DNA from: Ilyomonas sp963847085
GTDB taxonomy: Bacteria; Bacteroidota; Bacteroidia; Chitinophagales; Chitinophagaceae
Length of the DNA: 64,000 nt
Assembly (NCBI GenBank): GCA_963847085.1
Contig: CAWJYO010000011.1
Coordinates: forward strand, 682,001-746,000
Direction of reading: 5' to 3'
Position 1 is the first letter of the stretch; each line of letters starts with the position of its first letter. Below, in pieces: positions 62,792 to 64,000 of this stretch. The notes below the pieces were generated by a model. The model did not search any database, was not told where the DNA came from, and was given only the letters and a program-made list of their open reading frames with translations. Both the position numbers and the translations under genes were made by a program.

Positions 62792-64000
62792 TCAATCAAT
62801 TTTATAAAATGCGCGGTGCAAATGAATGTTGGCAATGGGTGTTACTACAAGCGGCAACATTTCTACCACCGTTTGATTGCTGTCTAAGCCGTAAGCTTTG
62901 CTATCTGATTGCGCCATCCGGTTGATGGTAAAATAGCTGTTCAAAATAAAGCCTTCTTTAACCGGCAGTTCATTATCATACGAAAGAAAACGTTCCAGCA
63001 ACACAAAACGAAAGTTGTGTAAGTCTTCAATGTTTAAAGCCCGATAACGACTGGTAATGTCAATCTCTTTATTGTCTATCATTTCTTCAATTACTTTACG
63101 CAACATCACACCAATGCGCGGCTGAATGCGAAAGCCCAGCCTGAAATCAATGCGAATCACTTTATCTTCCAGCACTTCTTCCACACCATATTCCATTGTA
63201 TATGGGTCGTCAGTTCTGTCAATATGAACAAACCAATATAAGTCGGCACGCTTTGGATTGTTACCAAATATTGAATTGATAATGCGCTTTTCAATCTGAC
63301 GTGAATTGTTGGCTTTAGAAAGATAAATTAAATGGGAAGCATACTTCGGCACTGAAGTGTCTTCACTCAAATCTTTCAGTTGCGGTAAATAATCTTTGAG
63401 GTTGTTAAACACCGTATAACGGTTGATGATTTTACGTGCATTGAACCACACGTACATCGTTCCAATTAATCCGATTTCAAATACAAGGAAAAACAAACGC
63501 TTCACAATTTTTACTGCGTTGGCAATAAAAAAGCACGACTCTACACAAACAAATACCGTAAGAATTGCGCCAACAATCCAAAACGGAATATGCCGCACAT
63601 AGCGCAGATAATAGTACATTAAAATGGTGGTCATGAGCATGGCAACCGTAATAGAAAAACCATACGCTGCCGTCATGGCTTCGCTGGTGCGGAAGTACAG
63701 CACCACTAAAACGCAGCCTAAAAATAAAATCCAGTTGATGCTGGGAATGTAAATCTGACCGCGCACAAGCGTTGGGTATTTTACTTTTACACGAGGCCAG
63801 AAATTAAGGCTGATGGCTTCGCTGATAAGTGTGAATGAACCACTGATTAGCGCCTGGCTGGCAATGATGGAAGCCATTGTGGCAATGATAACGCTGGGTA
63901 TTAAAAACCAGGAGGGCACGATGGCAAAAAATGGATTCAATCCGTCTAAATGTGGTTTGTTTCTGACCAATGCCCAGGCGCCTTGCCCAAGATAATTGAG
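62792..64000 (-). CDS. kup: KUP-family potassium transporter, C-terminal part
   Basis: 403 residues visible; the N-terminus lies past the window edge and the frame is open to base 64000. The visible part covers the last membrane helices (SVIIATMASIIASQALISGSF followed by TLISEAI is a KUP hallmark; then INWILFLGCVLVVLYF and SITVAMLMTTILMYYY) and a cytoplasmic C-terminal domain of about 220 residues. That domain includes YWFVHIDRTDDPYTMEY and VIRIDFRLGFRIQPRI. The protein imports potassium with protons. It is convergent with phhB. Confidence 0.95.
   Translation of the reverse strand, partial: LNYLGQGAWALVRNKPHLDGLNPFFAIVPSWFLIPSVIIATMASIIASQALISGSFTLISEAISLNFWPRVKVKYPTLVRGQIYIPSINWILFLGCVLVVLYFRTSEAMTAAYGFSITVAMLMTTILMYYYLRYVRHIPFWIVGAILTVFVCVESCFFIANAVKIVKRLFFLVFEIGLIGTMYVWFNARKIINRYTVFNNLKDYLPQLKDLSEDTSVPKYASHLIYLSKANNSRQIEKRIINSIFGNNPKRADLYWFVHIDRTDDPYTMEYGVEEVLEDKVIRIDFRLGFRIQPRIGVMLRKVIEEMIDNKEIDITSRYRALNIEDLHNFRFVLLERFLSYDNELPVKEGFILNSYFTINRMAQSDSKAYGLDSNQTVVEMLPLVVTPIANIHLHRAFYKID

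Noticed and set aside
1..64000. CRISPR array or cas genes
   Set aside because: I found no regularly spaced direct repeats and no Cas-like protein. The repeats seen are palindromes or short-period words.
1..64000. Prophage or conjugative element
   Set aside because: No integrase, terminase, portal, capsid, relaxase or Tra-like protein is visible.

Overview
The window looks like a chromosomal piece of a Bacteroidota bacterium, probably close to Chitinophagaceae. The evidence is the promoter type (TTTG, about 20 bp, then TAnnTTTG, seen before tRNA-Arg, bshB1, pruA and rpoB), the near absence of Shine-Dalgarno sequences, DUF4294 and DUF2911 proteins, BshB1 (bacillithiol), Mla/Mce genes and many short secreted or lipoprotein genes ending in ...AQ signal peptides. 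The family assignment is inference.

Layout: 0-5 kb: end of uxaC, ung, a tRNA-Arg(UCU) gene interrupted by a group I intron, a UPF0175/DUF3368 toxin-antitoxin pair, an ABC exporter and a HAD phosphatase. 5-14.5 kb: MFS efflux, a response regulator, unknown secreted proteins, DinB, a sugar isomerase-like lipoprotein, an amidohydrolase and a zinc-type dehydrogenase. 14.5-21.1 kb: a molybdenum cofactor and molybdate uptake operon (moaC-mobA-moaD-moaE-moaA-moeA-modA-modB-modC). 21-31 kb: an acyltransferase-like membrane protein, an Mla-type lipid transporter (mlaE-mlaF-mlaD), mutS and a CocE-type hydrolase. 31-35 kb: rpoB alone, without rpoC. 35-46 kb: a broken gene, tRNA-Leu(GAG), two sensor kinases, pruA, a PAS kinase with its response regulator, and MscS. 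46-53.6 kb: an M28 peptidase and then an accessory stretch of single unrelated genes separated by imperfect palindromes. 53.6-64 kb: bshB1, a fatty acid desaturase, a phenylalanine/tyrosine degradation cluster (hmgA, hppD, fah-like, flavin reductase-like, phhA, phhB) and the end of kup.

The most interesting item is the 245-nt group I intron in the anticodon of tRNA-Arg(UCU). P1, P2, P3, P7, P8, P9, P10 and the terminal G can all be drawn from the sequence. Intergenic DNA is also unusually rich in structured repeats: a 118-120 bp MITE with a 9-bp target duplication (one copy nested inside another palindromic repeat), relatives with similar ends but different cores, a TTCCGCA palindrome family, multi-layer nested palindromes, G-poor short-period repeats just upstream of start codons, and an 11-mer (GCAAAAACAAA) found 16 times.

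Data quality: about thirteen single-base frameshifts disrupt otherwise intact genes, including the essential rpoB, often at homopolymers. This looks like uncorrected long-read sequencing error, so I report those genes as full-length CDS with the break position.
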